Of a DNA stretch of 64,000 nucleotides, positions 10,109 to 23,117 are shown one piece after another. Each line of letters starts with the position of its first letter. The stretch's first letter is position 1. Where the stretch lies: contig NC_065881.2 in NCBI RefSeq assembly GCF_932274485.2, positions 85,376,702-85,440,701 on the forward strand, read 5' to 3'. The notes beneath the pieces are model-generated. The model was given only the letters and a program-made list of their open reading frames with translations. It was not told the DNA's origin and did not search any database. The position numbers and the translations under genes are program-made. The DNA is from Patella vulgata (taxonomy: Eukaryota > Mollusca > Gastropoda > Patellidae).

Positions 10109-11094
10109 CATTATATCATCAATCAATTGTTAAATGCCTCTCAAGGAATATGATAATATATTTTCCAGCTGAATTTCATCACAATTTGTAGAATCAACAT
10201 AAAACAATACATCATTAATTATATCAAATTTATTCCTAAAAACTACAGTAAAACTCATTAGTAAATTGTTTTTGTAATTTTTTAAATATAATACTTTGAC
10301 GTCATCAATATTATTTCACCTAAAATTAGATTGAATCTGATACATTTTATTATAATCTAGTTGCTTTCACCATGGAAAACCTATTTTATCCAAGTCTTCA
10401 AATGTACTTTCCTTTTTAAAAGCTAGATAAGTCGATAAATTATGATCAAGTATCCACTGTAATTGTCTAATAATAACAATAGTGCATATTTATAATGCGC
10501 AAATTTCCATCCATGTATGCATGCTCAAAGCGCTAACAATTATTTAGCAGTTGTTTAGTTAAATTCACTGCATATCAATCATTAATTTGACATTAATGTC
10601 TTTTTAATATTGTTTCCATGGATTTCTAATTAATTATTCTTTTTGTCACCGTTATGTTAATACGACATAATTCTTGCAATTCAACAAGGATTTATATACT
10701 TTGAAATATAAGAAAAAATCCTTTTATAATAAATATGTTTTCCCCTTACGATATATGGTAAAATCGTACATTGCCAAAAAAGTAAGAATTAAAAAAACAA
10801 GCCAAAGGCTGATATTAATTTGTCTCCTAATAAATATACTACGAAATACTATTATTAAAATCAATACAGTTTTATTCTTAAAAAAGATATGGACTATAGT
10901 TTATAACACCATTGTTCTCGGATTAACGGCAAAATTTGACATCAAAGGCTACGGCAAAGTGGGAACACCCCTATTATAATATGTACGCTTCAAATTTCAA
11001 TGAGTAGTACGACGTTTTTATATTGACTATTACTCGTGTAATAAATTTAGTAGTGTCACCTTTAATGTATTACCATTTCATTGCTTGGTATATG
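10109..11094. other. AT-rich intergenic DNA
   Basis: Only low-complexity AT-rich sequence is seen. The 101-residue open frame at 10674-10979 is Lys/Ile/Asn-rich, as expected for chance in such DNA. Confidence 0.4.
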
Positions 11095-11350
11095 GGGAGT
11101 CACGGTGGCTAAGATGCTTACTGGCTAGCCTGGACGTCGCGGGTTCGCTTCCGCTGTTGGCCGAGAAAGTTCATGGGGATTTTCCAGCGTGGATTCCTCT
11201 TGTCAATTGTGCGGGCATCGAGGGTAAAAGATCGCTTGACAGTTGGAATTCGATATAAGAGTAGGTCGTAGCGCCGCTGTCCGAGCACCCTGTATGGCGT
11301 ATGCCCAGTCGGAGCAGAAAAGTATACGTTAAAATTTTATTTTATGTCAT
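11095..11350 (+). mobile_element. tRNA-derived SINE
   Basis: The tRNA-like head has an A-box-like 'tggctaagatgcttactgg' near 11106 and a B box GGTTCGCTTCC at 11142-11152. Then comes the family body ('ttggccgagaaagttcat', 'ggaattcgatataagagta', 'cagtcggagcagaa') and the tail 'cgttaaaattttatttta'. An RNA polymerase III promoter is thus preserved. Degenerate relatives are at 3950-4243 and 62290-62500. Confidence 0.85.
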
Positions 11351-11744
11351 TGCTTCGTGTGGTGTTTTAAAGACATCAGATGCATAACTGGCATTTTTAT
11401 TTTTCATTGGATAAACGCCCAGCGTATAGAAATGATTGACCACCATTGTCTTTTTCAGGGTTGTCAGATCACTCAGATGTGCTCGATACCTGTATATCTA
11501 CGCCTAGGTGTTACATGCTTGGTGTAAGTGGGTTGCTCGACTGACCGTCGTTCGTTCCTAGAGTTTTAAGTCCACTCCCACCTAAGGTCATATCGTAGAC
11601 TGGCCATACTCCTAGGTCTTAAATAGATGGTCGCGTGTTTCTTATCAATTAGTTTTACGGAAGCTCACATACCAACTATTTTTGTTTTGTTTTTATTTTC
11701 TATTTTAAATTTTGAAAAATAATTTCTAACTTTCATTATGGATT

Positions 11745-11960
11745 TTGTAGAATAATTTTGTAGAATAATTTTTAATTTTGTAAATTAATTTTTAATTTTG
11801 TAAATTAATTTTTAATTTTGTAAAATAATTCCTAATTTTGTAAAATAATAATTTTGTAAAATAATTCCTAATTTTGTAAAATAATTCCTTATTTTGTAAA
11901 ATAATTCCTAATTTTGTAAAATAATTTTTTAATTTTGTAGAATGATTTTCAATTTCTGAT
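11745..11960. repeat. 19-20-bp tandem repeat
   Basis: About ten units of the type 'taattttgtaaaataattc', with variants (tt or cc after aa). Confidence 0.9.
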
Positions 11961-13600
11961 TTTGTAAATTTGTTTTCAACATTATGTTGTATGAGTCAAT
12001 ATTTTCTCCAACATCAATATGATTATTTACTCAAAGTATTATGACATATAGGAATGGGCCAAGCAATATAGTTAGGGCCTGGAATGAACTATCTCTCTTA
12101 TTCACAACTTATATGAAACGGGAGAAATTTTTACCAGTCTAATACATTATGCATTATACATGTACTTTCACTGACCATAACGCGATACAGCTGGATTCTG
12201 GTTTTAAATTGAAGTTTCTTATGACGGATAAAAAATAGACATGTGTCATTTTCCGCGACGCATTCATGACATGGAATATGAACACCGAATATTTAAACTT
12301 TAATAAAAGTGCAATTATTGAAATATACATTTCGTTACATTATCTAGAATATAACCTATAAATCAATTGTTAAACTCAAGGTTTAAATCAAACATCTCCA
12401 CAATTCACCGTTACAATTTATTACATACTGAAGAGATTATTTAAACCAGTCTTACTTCACGATTGATAATAATTATAAATCATTAAACGTAGTTTGCCAT
12501 TATTCTCTCAGAGGATATAATTATATCTGTATCACAAAAAATAAACATATATCTGTATGGGCATCGTAAATAGTTCCTCATAAACTGCGGATATTTTAGT
12601 ATTTAAGTCTGAACGGAAATTTTTCCATCTGGACATATCTATATTAATATTTGTGACTTGTCGTTTGTATGTTTGTCTGTCTGTTTATGGATGCATTAGG
12701 GCTGTCACGAGGCTGCAATTTGGTGTATAGGAGTAGCTCAGACTGACGAGTAATATGAGCAAGCTGGCGTTGCACTACCGCATCCGGTTTCGGAGTTATA
12801 CTACTTTCAACCCGTGCAGCACTGGATCATCCGCTAGTTGCTATATTATTGTCCTGTCACCCATTTTATATTCTCTGTGTTTTTATGAACTCACATTCTA
12901 TCTACACCCAGAATGTTAAGATTTTATTTCATACTTTTGAGTCGTCCATGTGCGTTTGTTGTTTTTTCACTTACATGCTTATTATATTGTGAAACGAAAT
13001 ATTTTAGCGATGCCATGTATATTTCCGACAGATAAGTAAAATAAAGTATAATTCCATATAAAGAACGTGTAGCATTTGTCTATAAATTCATGTTTGAATC
13101 TTTAACGTAACATCTGCTATTTTTAGACTATAATTTGGGTATTTCTATGTGATCTATTTCATTTTCTCCATATATATCTAGAGTTCATTGTTAACGTATG
13201 GTTAGTGCCGGTGTGTGTATGTTATAGTAAATCAATGCCAGAATATAGGTATCTGTTATTGCAACAAATGGTCCTTTGGTGAGCTATTCTGTCTAGGTCT
13301 TTACAAGATATCTTGCGAGAATATGTGCTCAAACATGCATTGAAACTTTATGATTTCTATATATTTATATCACATGGTTGGTGCAATTTGAGAAAGTTAT
13401 TGATAGAACCCCTAATTACTCTCAAAATAAACAAATATAAAATGAACAAAATTAACTTATAAACTAGGATGATAACTAAAAATTCATTTCTTAACCTTTT
13501 TGTTAATTTATGGTTAATCGAATGATTTAGTGTTTTAAATAATATTATTTACGGTGATATTAAAGCTTAAAATGAATATAACTCGAAATTAAACGTCGTG
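11961..13600. other. Intergenic DNA, one repeat-like patch
   Basis: No gene seen. The patch at about 12655-12845 differs in composition: 'tgtttgtctgtctgttt' followed by 'gctgtcacgaggctgcaat' and 'ccgcatccggtttcggag'. It looks like a copy of a dispersed element, but I cannot name it. Confidence 0.35.
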
Positions 13601-13636
13601 CCTTAACCAGGGGGACTAATCAGACGAATACATATA

Positions 13637-13885
13637 TACTCTTCAAAAAAAGTAGGGGATATTGAAATGCAAATACCTATGCAGATTGTGATATGATAAA
13701 TAGTCATGGACACTTGACATGCTTTGAGAGTATGTTCACACATGAAGAACTTATCGCCCCAACAGAGCCACCGAGCTGCAAGTGCGACACGCAATAGCGC
13801 CATACACGTGGGAGGGGTTCATTGTCAAATTTGGCACTTCAAGGAGGGAATGATGAAAACTGACACGTGCTGGTTTATCTTAAAG
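13637..13885 (+). mobile_element. Tc1-type element end fragment
   Basis: Starts with the terminal repeat TACTCTTCAAAAAAAGTAGG and carries the non-coding 5' region ('gatatgataaatagtcatg', 'cttatcgccccaacagag', 'cgccatacacgtgggagg', 'gatgaaaactgacacgtgc'). The same sequence, inverted, is the right part of the element at 44689-45394. It stops before any transposase coding sequence. Confidence 0.8.
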
Positions 13886-14310
13886 CTTAAATTTTCTTAA
13901 AGCTATCCCATGATTATCTTCCACTCATTGTTCCTAAATTGAACCCCTATACTACAGATTAAGACATCTGACGTACATGGTTTCAATTAGTTAACGATAT
14001 ACTATGTAACCATAGACAATGGTAACTATAGTCAATTAAAACCACAGTGTTACTATGTAAATATGTATAAATATACTATACTTTCCATCTTTATACAATA
14101 TTTATGAATAATCCCAAGACGGACGAAAAGTACTTTAAAATGTTAAAATGTTATTAAACCAGTGTAGAAATCAGTTTGTCTCGGCATACCTTTTATCTTT
14201 TCATCGTTTAGCGTAAAAGAATGTAGTGCAGCTTTACGGTTGTGCTAATATAATACATATATATATGTATATAAAAGTAGTTAGAAGATTCCATTAGAAG
14301 TAGATAATAT

Positions 14311-14462
14311 ACGTAAAATAGAGTAAATGCGTCCATTCTAGATAGTTATTTTATTACGGACATGTTTCATATAATTTTCAAAGTAATGTAGGTAACTAGG
14401 TATAGAAACAATAGTGTGACGTAATTACGTCATTATAATGGAGAATAATACATTATGTGAAT
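14311..14462 (+). repeat. Penelope-like element terminal repeat, left
   Basis: Near-perfect inverted partner of 16657-16808, with only a few mismatches over 152 bp. It includes 'gtgacgtaattacgtcat', itself a palindrome. Penelope elements are known to carry such repeats (pLTRs) in direct or inverted arrangement. Confidence 0.93.
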
Positions 14463-16656
14463 ATCAACATCATTGTTAAAGGACTGAAATTCACCCCAAC
14501 CCCACTAAATACAGACTTTAGTGAAATGAAAGGGGACATTGCAGAATTCACAAGGAAATTGCGAAACAGGGAATTCTTCTTTGATAAGTCCAACAATGAT
14601 AGCTCAATTGTAAGGAATAAGAGTAGTTGGTGTGCTCCATTGGGAAGAGATAAAGCCCTAGATGAATACGTGGAGCTAATTAATAACTTTCCGATGCAAC
14701 ACAAAAATTACACAACCAAAAGTAACGTAACACGCAACCAATGGTCTGAGTTGGACAAACTATCCAATAGTTCGGATATCGTTATAAAGCAGGCCGATAA
14801 AGGAGGCGCAACAGTTATTTTGGAAACCAGCTATTACCGAAAACTAGTTATGAACATTATTGGGGACGAGAAATACTACCAAGTGCTAAACAAACAGCCG
14901 ACCAGTTTAATAATGAGCAGACTTCGAAAACTTATGGACTCTGCTGATTGCAATTTAACTGGCAAGGAGAAAGAATACCTATTGGACTTCGAGACAAAAT
15001 GTAGTAATTTCTACGGTCTTCCGAAAATTCACAAGTGTAAGAATATCCAAGATGCCTGCTCAGTCCAGAAGATTGAATATTTAAAACTTCCGGCTCCGTC
15101 GAATCTAACGACCTATCATAGCAGGACCTGCATGTGAAACCCACAGACTAAGCAATCTCTTGGATATTCTTCTACAACCATTCTTAAAACATGTAAAAAG
15201 CTATATTAGAGATAGTGTAGACTTTTTAAACCACCTTCCACAAAACGTACCATCTCATGCCTTACTGATTACATTTGATGTTACTTCATTATACTCAAAT
15301 ATACCTCATGATTTGGGTCTGAAGAGTGTACGATTCTGGCTTGATACACATCCAGATGACATACATGAACACTTCACAACATCACTCATTCTGAAGGGAT
15401 TGGAGTTCATTTTAGAAAATAACTGTTTCCATTTCAATGGAAAATTCTATAAACAACTGATAGGTACGGCGATGGGAACAAAAGTAGCCCCTGTTTATGC
15501 AAATCTAGTTTTAGGATATTTAGAGCACCAAATGGCATCAGAAATCGAACAAAATATAAGCTTGGACATGAAAACATTCTTCCAAGATAAATGGGACCGA
15601 TTCCTTGATGACTGCTTCATAATTTGGACACACTCTCTACTAGAACTAGAAACATTCAAAAAAAAAAAAAAATAATATTCATCCTAGTATTAAATTTACA
15701 ATGGAGCAGAGCGATGAACGGATAGCCTTTCTTGATATCCTAATTATTAAAAATGGCACTAAAATTGAAACCGATATTTTCTATAAGACAACTGACACCA
15801 AACAATACCTTCAGTTTGATTCATGTCATCCCAAACATACGAAAGTATCATTACCATTATAATCTCGCTCGCCGTATTTGTACCATCGTTTCATCACCAT
15901 CCACAAGATTAGAGGAATTGAGAACTTTTCTCACAAAGAGAAAATATCCATCCACCCTAATTTCAAATGGAATTTTAAAGGCCAAGACGATTGATATTGG
16001 CGAGCTTCGTTTGGTCAAAACTAAAGAGAAAAATCTCAATTCCCTTGTATCTGTCTCCACATTCAACCCACGTATTCCAGAAATGTCGAACGCTATTGTA
16101 AATAATATGGCAATTTTATCAAAAAGTGACAGGATGAGATCGGTAATGCAGGGGGTAACATATATTAAATCCAAGAGACAGCCAAAGAACTTGAAACAAA
16201 TATTAACAAAAGCCAAATTCGTAACCCAAGACGAACATACAGTCTACAAAGTAACCAAATGTAATGGTAAACGATGCGGGTTATGTAATTACATATTAGA
16301 AGGCACAAATTTCACTTTCAAAAATGGACCTATGTTCAATGTCAAAACCAATATGACATGTAACGTCAATTATTTAATATATGTTATCACTTGTTGTGGA
16401 TGTGGTGAAAACTATATCGGGTGTACGAACAATCTCAGAAATAGAATGAATGTACATAGACAACAAATAAGGGACCCCAAAACAAGAATGATCCCATTAA
16501 GTGCACATATTGATACCTGTGCGAAGGATATAAACCCTAATTTTGTCGTATATCCATTCTATAAAATGTTTACATCTGATAATATACGAATGGGGATCAA
16601 AGAAAAATAGTTCATCAATAAATATAAACCGAAATTAAATGGTTTGATTTGAACCC

Positions 16657-16808
16657 ATTCACATAATGTATTATTCTCCATTATAATGACGTAATTACGT
16701 CACACTATTGTTTCTATACCTAGTTACCTACATTATTTTGAAAATTATATGAAACATGTCAGTAATAAAATAACTATCTAGAATGGACACATTTACTCTA
16801 TTTTACGT
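16657..16808 (-). repeat. Penelope-like element terminal repeat, right
   Basis: Inverted copy of 14311-14462, directly followed by a (TA)n run. A short related piece ('catctagaatggacgcatt') lies alone at about 3692-3715. Confidence 0.93.
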
Positions 16809-17215
16809 ATATATATATATATATATATATAGTAAAAGGTTATAGTTAAAGCTACTCTCAGGTGCTAGATATTAGAAATAAAGTTGTTTTAGCTTCATTA
16901 AGCTTCTTCGGGCAAACTTTACCAATTCCAACAATTGATGTGACGTAATAACGTCATGTTTACAACAATGAACTATAATGGATATAATAATATGCACGAT
17001 AAAATAATATGCATATATATATTTGGACACCTTAATTTGCTCTGATCTAAACTTAAAGCTTTTTGAATGGCATCATTTTAGAAAACCTTTAAGCTCATTA
17101 AGGCGTATTTCTTTGATATCTGATTGTGAAACTATGGTGCACACACGTATGGCTAAATTATACGGAATATTACGATTGGCATGAGAAGCATGGCATGAAT
17201 TAAAATTGAGATACT

Positions 17216-17381
17216 GGGCCCTTATTCACGAAAACTTAAACTAAGTTACAACCGAAATTTTAAGAAATACTGCAACTTCATTGGATATATGCAAATTGAT
17301 TTTACTGGTCAGCCAATCGAATTGCAGTATTTCTTAAAATTTCGATTGTATCTTAGTTTAAGTTTTCGTGAATAAGGGCCC
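17216..17381. mobile_element. Foldback MITE with GGGCCCTTATTCACG ends
   Basis: Almost the whole element is an inverted repeat. Arms of about 58 bp start at GGGCCCTTATTCACGAAAAC and run to 'agaaatactgcaa'. They are separated by about 45 bp and have only a few mismatches. There is no coding capacity and no clear target-site duplication. Confidence 0.88.
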
Positions 17382-17399
17382 CGATGTGTGCCTGTCGGT

Positions 17400-18570
17400 T
17401 TATAATACATATCAGTTTCAATTTGACCATTCGGTAAAAGATTCACCGTGGCACCTCAGAAAGTTTTGGTTTACTTTACTAGATTCAACAGTGAATTTAA
17501 TGTCGACATCTAGACTATTCAAGAGTTCGTGGAGTTTGGTGATCGCTGTATCTTCTAGATTTAGGACGCCCCAACAATCATCTAGAAATCGTTTCCACGA
17601 TTACCTATTCATGTCGCTAAAAGTTTTATCGAAGGTTGAGGGTACTTCCTCATACCAAATTTCTTCGAGGTAACCTAATGTTAATGTTGCGTATGTCGGA
17701 CCAACTGTTGTGAGCAATAATGGGTACCGAAGAAAGATATTTTATTTGAAATTACAAAATTTAGAGCGTCAATAATAAATCGTTTAGAAAAAAACGATCT
17801 CGGATACTATCGGGCTATGTATCCAATATTAGATAGCTTTTAATCCCAGATCTTTACTGATATTATTATATAGATTTACTACATCAAAGCTTATTAATGT
17901 ACTACCAGGTTCTACCTGCTTAGGTAAATGATGAAGGAAATCTATATCATCGCGATGAAAACTGTTGACTTTAGAACATAGTGGTTTTAGAATGGGTACT
18001 ACTATTTGGTCCGCCTACTATTGGCCTGAACGTTAGTTCACCTGGACATTTTATATTTACAACTTCATGATTAGTTCATCTTACAGCATCTTGAATTAGC
18101 TTACTTTTGTGTACTTTCGGCAATCCATAAAAGTATGCAATGCTTTGATCGGAGTTCACAAGATATTCTTGTTCCTACTTTAACAGCATTCTGGTGTAGC
18201 CAGACACAAATGTTCTTATATTTACTATGACGTTGTTGTTTTCTTTGATGGTTGATGGCACATAATATTCCGGGATTGGAGCTTTTTGAATATATTTTCT
18301 TGATAGAATGACTTATCCATAACGACTATAGCTCCTCCTTTATCTGCTTGTTTGATAATTATGTTTTGATTATTTCTGAGATTATTGAGAGCTTTCAATT
18401 CACCTTTATTTAGATTTTTAATGGTGGGTTTTGATTGAATTTTATGAGTTGCTGTAGTTGTTATTGTACATCTTTTCCTGATTTTGGTGTAAAAGTAAAT
18501 TTGATTCGAATGACAGTGCTGGGGCAGTATAAGACCACAGAGGATGGAAGAATGATGCCATAATGGAATC
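17400..18570 (-). mobile_element. Second Penelope-like fossil, minus strand
   Basis: On the minus strand, pieces of the same protein family appear in order: KFTFTPKSGK near 18500, IIKQADKGGAIVV near 18350, MDKSFYQENIF near 18310, FYGLPKVHKS near 18130, and WKRFLDDCWGVLNLED near 17570. It is much more decayed than the element at 14.3-16.8 kb, with many breaks and no GIY-YIG part seen. The sequences differ, so it is a different and older family member. Confidence 0.8.
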
Positions 18571-18659
18571 TAGCGGCACAGGCTCGAAAACATTTCAGAT
18601 ATGTAACTGACCTTTGAAAAATTATAGTCAATGTCATGACAAATGGGATCAAATTCTCC

Positions 18660-19160
18660 TTAACGAGAGGATAAGAAATGGGGCAGAATCTTGAGGCCTG
18701 TCTGTCAATTTCGCGTGTTTTGTGAGAGTAGAAATGACAATTCTACAGTCTGTCGCCCCACTCACTAGTGGTACTACTAACTGGGCGGTTCACTGTAACT
18801 GTGAATATGATAGTGATGAGATTGTATGAGACAGAGTTGAAGAATAATGGCACAATAGACTGGACCTGAGAGGACTTTGTCTCACGGGGGCGCTTACTCG
18901 GTCTCTGAAATGCCATTTACTGGACTTTGGGATTTACGTTTTGATTTCTACTGGGATTAAATATGCATACGTAAAAATTCTTAAGTTCAATAGATCGCCT
19001 TAACATTTCATAATTTAAAGATTTTTTACGTATTTCTGAAACAAACTATATGCTTCCGATAACTTCTTACCAACTGTTCGACTAATGTTATTCGTATGAC
19101 AATCAATAATATAATTTAATTTATCAAAATCTTCGTAACAAGCTCTCTCAATTTCTTAGA
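18660..19160. other. Unassigned stretch
   Basis: No gene or known repeat recognised. The part at 18680-18960 is less AT-rich than its surroundings and could be an old element copy. Confidence 0.3.
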
Positions 19161-19165
19161 CCAAC

Positions 19166-19780
19166 ATACCCATAACAGGGAATTTTTTTTTCAAACATGA
19201 AAAGTTGACTAGGTTATTTTATACTATACCGTTGCAATTTAAGTGCACACATTCACACAAAATTTTTCGTTCTATTTTGGCATTGTTTACCCCATTAATT
19301 CATTTAGTGTGAGACCGACTATGTGTCGTAAGAAATTTAGGTGCACGTATATTAAGTACTTGAGGTTTTTCCCTTCTATTCTGGCATTATTTGTTTACCG
19401 CATTAATTCATTTCGTCAGTCGCCGTTGAGACCGACTGCAGTGACTGCACTTATTTTAAGACCGACTATTTTTCTCCCAGGGGGATTTTTTTTATACTTA
19501 GACCAACTCACAACAGAATAAGGGTAAAAAACATTTTTTCAAACATGATAAGTTGACAAGGTTATTTCATACTAAGGTTTTGGGTGAGCAGCGTGACGTA
19601 TGCAATTTAGGTGCAGAGATTCACGCAAATACATAACATTTTGGATTTTTCCTTCTATTTTGGCATTGTTTGTATTAATTCAGTGAGCACTTATTTTGAG
19701 ATCGACTGCCCTTATTTTGCGACCGACTGCATTTATTTTGCGACCGACCTTTCCCCCCCCCCCCCACATTTACGCCCCTG
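19166..19780. repeat. Imperfect tandem duplication of about 360 bp
   Basis: The phrases 'tttcaaacatgaaaagttga', 'ttctattttggcattgttt' and 'gaccgact' recur from about 19190 and again from about 19540, with extra short repeats of 'agaccgact'. The second copy ends in a C run at 19749-19762. Confidence 0.65.
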
Positions 19781-19784
19781 CTTG

Positions 19785-19990
19785 GAATCTGTGCCTTCAG
19801 AAATGCGACGAAACCCTGTGTACATTAATGATGATCTAACAAGGCGACTCTTCAAGGAGGGCAAAAGTTAAGGAACCTGGGTTGCAGATGAAATAAGCTT
19901 TGTGAAAAAAAATAGATGGGAACACAATCCTTGTAACAAAACAACATGAAATGGACCTTCTGCTGGGATCACTGAGCTTAAAATACGTCA
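19785..19990 (+). pseudogene. Possible LINE ORF1-type relic
   Basis: RNPVYINDDLTRRLF followed by KEGK, and after a break TWVADEISFVKK. This resembles the C-terminal pattern of ORF1-like proteins of some LINEs (xVYIN(E/D)xLT...F...W...G.IFVK). The match is short and from memory of the family pattern only. Confidence 0.35.
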
Positions 19991-21715
19991 TTAGAGCAAA
20001 TGATGACGAAACAACTGTGAAACAAGTTTAAATCTTACTGCCTAGTTTTATATTCAACTATGTTCTCCGTGTTATAACCAGTTACTTATGTCCATACTTA
20101 TTTCAAGTCAATTCAAGTTGCCTTACAAAATGATACTTTGAAATATCAAAGCACTGTTTGCACATCCACAACGTCTACAACATTTATTGGCAATACCTAC
20201 TTTTGCAAAGATATGAAAAGTACATGTTATATTTAGCCTGTAACATGATGTCAAACTAACAGCCAACATGCCCCTATTTTCATAAGACATTAAATCACAG
20301 CATTATTGCTTCGAAACTTATTTTACACATAGCTTAACGCAACCTGGACATGCATCTTGTAATACTAAATCAATTATGGACAATTATTTTCTTTAATTAA
20401 ACTAATTAGCTACAACTTGTAGAGCTCCCACTTCGCCAAAATTCTATGAAAAAATGATAGTGATACGCATGTGAAACAAAGTTGTAAATTATAATTCAAT
20501 TAATTACAAAATTGTTTGTGTATCTTATGTACTTATCTTTGCTCACTAGACTGTCAACATTCCAAGTCTCCGCTACAGCCTTATGATACATACTCAATTT
20601 GATAAAATCTTTAAAATTCAATTATTACTGGGTTATATTATGCTGACTTAAACTTTTCATTAATTTGATCTTGTTTACAAACTATTACATATGATCCTAT
20701 GTATATCACAGAGCCTATTGTTGCATTTACAATATGTAGTTAATTTAAGGTTGTTAAGCTAACTTGAAATAGCATATGGGATGAGCCTATTGTTATATTT
20801 AGAATATGTAGTTAATTTAAAGTTGTAAAGTAAACTTAAGGTTGTCTAGTTAATTTTAAGATTGATACAGTCATGTTTGTTATTGAGTCCCACATGATAC
20901 CCACTCAAAATAAATATCTTACCATTCAATGATTACAAATTTGTATGTATCCAGGCTTAAGAATATTCCTTATGAATTGATATTGTGTATAAGAAATACT
21001 TTCCTATCATGATCATATAAATGAACTCACGGTTTCATTAAGACTAAGACTGAATCATAATATTATAGAACTATCCACGGTTTAGGAACACATGTACATA
21101 ATGTATTGTTAAAAGTATTGTTATTGGGAGTCTACACCGAACTACCATTGTCTTTAATATAATAGTCAAGCATTTATATGAGTATCTACATAGTTTGATG
21201 CAATAAAGGTTGAAAACCAAGATATTTAAGCTGAGAGGTCCCTTTGCAAACCAAAGTTTGGTTTAAAAGAAAAATGTATCCCAAGCTGTAGGATTATTTA
21301 GATTGGCCTAATTTATTAATGAAGAAATTAGGTATTTTTAAATGTAGTCTGCCCACTTACACCACGTAGCCAATGTGTGTTCCAGGTGCAAGTAGTCTAC
21401 AGTATTATTATATAGGCCTATATGTGATCTCTGACAAACTAATTTTAAGTCTTATATTATTCATTGCCTTTGATCCTATACACCAGATCTTAATTAAAAC
21501 TAGGTCCTTTGATGTCCAATTGCAATCCGATGCCTTATAACATTTGTGTCTTTTCATTCCTCACAATGGATATTTAATCACGAGTCTGTCATTTTCTTGC
21601 TAAAGTTTATTAGACCTGCAACCAGTGAAGTGTGTAGACATTCGCATTTCATTGGCTGTTATTTTTAGATTGTCCAATTATATCTCGTCGTTCTCACTCA
21701 CACAGCAAACTTCGG
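19991..21715. other. AT-rich intergenic DNA
   Basis: No gene seen. One local tandem duplication of about 85 bp lies at 20710-20840 ('gagcctattgtt', 'aatatgtagttaatttaa'). Confidence 0.4.
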
Positions 21716-21717
21716 TG

Positions 21718-22095
21718 CATGGTGAAACATACATTGTGTAAGAGCTAAATCTGCCTATTGCAAGTCTTTCTTTAGGCCTGAAATGTTATCTAAATCATTA
21801 ATTATACATTAATTAACTTATCCAGACCATAATCAACTCTTGATGGCATCGCTAGCCTGCGATCTTAAGTGGATTGTGAGCCGATTTACTGCATAACTTT
21901 CCTTCTCGATTAAACGATTAAGTGGATAATCGAGACTATGCTGTTTATCGTACTGACTTTAGTAACGATGACCGAGGCTAGGCAGAAATTTCATTCGCTT
22001 AGTTCTCGGTTCATAGTGCATCAATTTGAATGAAATTTTTAGCAAATTGCCTTTACGTTATCTAGTTTTTAATTATTATAGTGAGAACTGCCAAC
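21718..22095 (-). mobile_element. Dispersed repeat R, copy 1
   Basis: Reverse complement of 46446-47150. Shared stretches are 'ttggcagttctcactataat', 'aactagataa.gtaaaggca', 'gtctcgattatcca' with small changes, and 'gaagacctgcaattggcag' with small changes. This copy lacks the 336-bp insertion found in the other. No coding capacity; class unknown. Confidence 0.8.
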
Positions 22096-22507
22096 TCCTT
22101 ATCGAATCTCCCATGATGTATCTTTAAGCTGTATACATAGTGTTTAGTTTAGAATCTGAGAAATTTATTTGAATTTGCAAAATCAGGAAAGATATTATTT
22201 AGTTCTGCTTGTTTAACCATTAATCTAGTCTTTTATTAGTTATCCACATCAACGAATAACGATCGTGACGTGAATGATAATGCGTAAATATAGATTCCAT
22301 CCGGACTTATCTAATTATCATATGTGATATACCTTGAAGTCCCAAATTATTACTTCTATTATACCATTACTACTTTGATGCGCGATTATCCTTTCCTTTA
22401 TTTATTGTTATTGAGTAACATGCCTCTTCGTTCTACCCCCGCCAACTCACCAATATATTTTTGTTGTGATGCATTATAGGTGATATTTAAAGACGTGTCT
22501 CAGTTCC

Positions 22508-23117
22508 TTGATGAACGTTTTGAATTCTTATGCCAACTGTAAGGTTTTGTACCATTACGCCAAGCTAAATTTAATGTTATCTGGAGACATACATCCAAAT
22601 CCGGGCACTACTAATTTGTTAAAAATATTGCACTTAAATATGAGAAGTCTGCAGTCAAAACTTGATATGATTAGCACTGAAATGTCTGAATTTGACGTTC
22701 TAACTTTTTTCTGAAACCTGATTAACTGGTGCATCAGACGTTGAACTAAGTGGTTATCATAAACCCATACTATGCAATAGGACAGTTGGACCCGGTGGAG
22801 GTGTAGCTATTTACATACGCGATTCGCTTTATTTTAACGCTCGACTTGACTTGAACATTGCTGGATTAGAGGCAGTTTGGGTTGAAATAAGAAAAAAAAA
22901 AGTATTTATTTGAATGGTTGTTTTATAGATCTCCGACAGCCAATTTCGAATAGTGGAATTTAATCGAACAGAGTATAGAACTTGCTAAAGAACAAAATAC
23001 TAAAACTATAATTTTAGGTGATTTTAATGTTAATATAATTAATAAATATTCTTCAAGGATTAGTAGTATTATGCGTCGCTTTGATCTAACACAACTTATT
23101 AATTCACCAACGCGTAT
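22508..23117 (+). pseudogene. LINE ORF2 relic, endonuclease domain
   Basis: Reads LMLSGDIHPNPGTTNLLKIL, HLNMRSLQSKLDMI, then in shifted frames TGASDVELSGYHKPIL, GGGVAIYIRDSL, AVWVEIR, TIILGDFNVNI (the GDFN catalytic motif) and LINSPTR. This is the 5' part of an APE-type endonuclease of a CR1/L2-like LINE. Frameshifts lie near 22710 and 22905, and at least one more break follows before GDFN. It ends abruptly at the LTR-like repeat starting at 23118, which may have inserted into it. Confidence 0.82.

Larger units (their letters stand above)
14311..16808 (+). mobile_element. Penelope-like retroelement, broken
   Basis: A near full-length Penelope-like element. The product would be a reverse transcriptase with a C-terminal GIY-YIG nuclease, acting in target-primed insertion. 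Visible parts in order: N-terminal region (KFTPTP near 14490; KQADKGGATVIL near 14795; FYGLPKIHK near 15010), RT core (FDVTSLYSNIPHD near 15280; GTAMGTKVAPVYANL near 15475; RFLDDCF near 15600), then the linker and GIY-YIG domain (NYLIYVITCCGC, NYIGCTNNLRNR near 16370-16450). A cluster of Cys residues (KCNGKRCGLCNY) precedes the nuclease. The coding part is interrupted about two or three times, so it is dead. It is bounded by 152-bp inverted repeats. Most of the sequence is well kept, so it is fairly young. Confidence 0.92.

Noticed and set aside
10674-10979. 101-aa Lys/Ile-rich frame
   Set aside because: Chance frame in AT-rich DNA. No motif, and no splice or promoter context.
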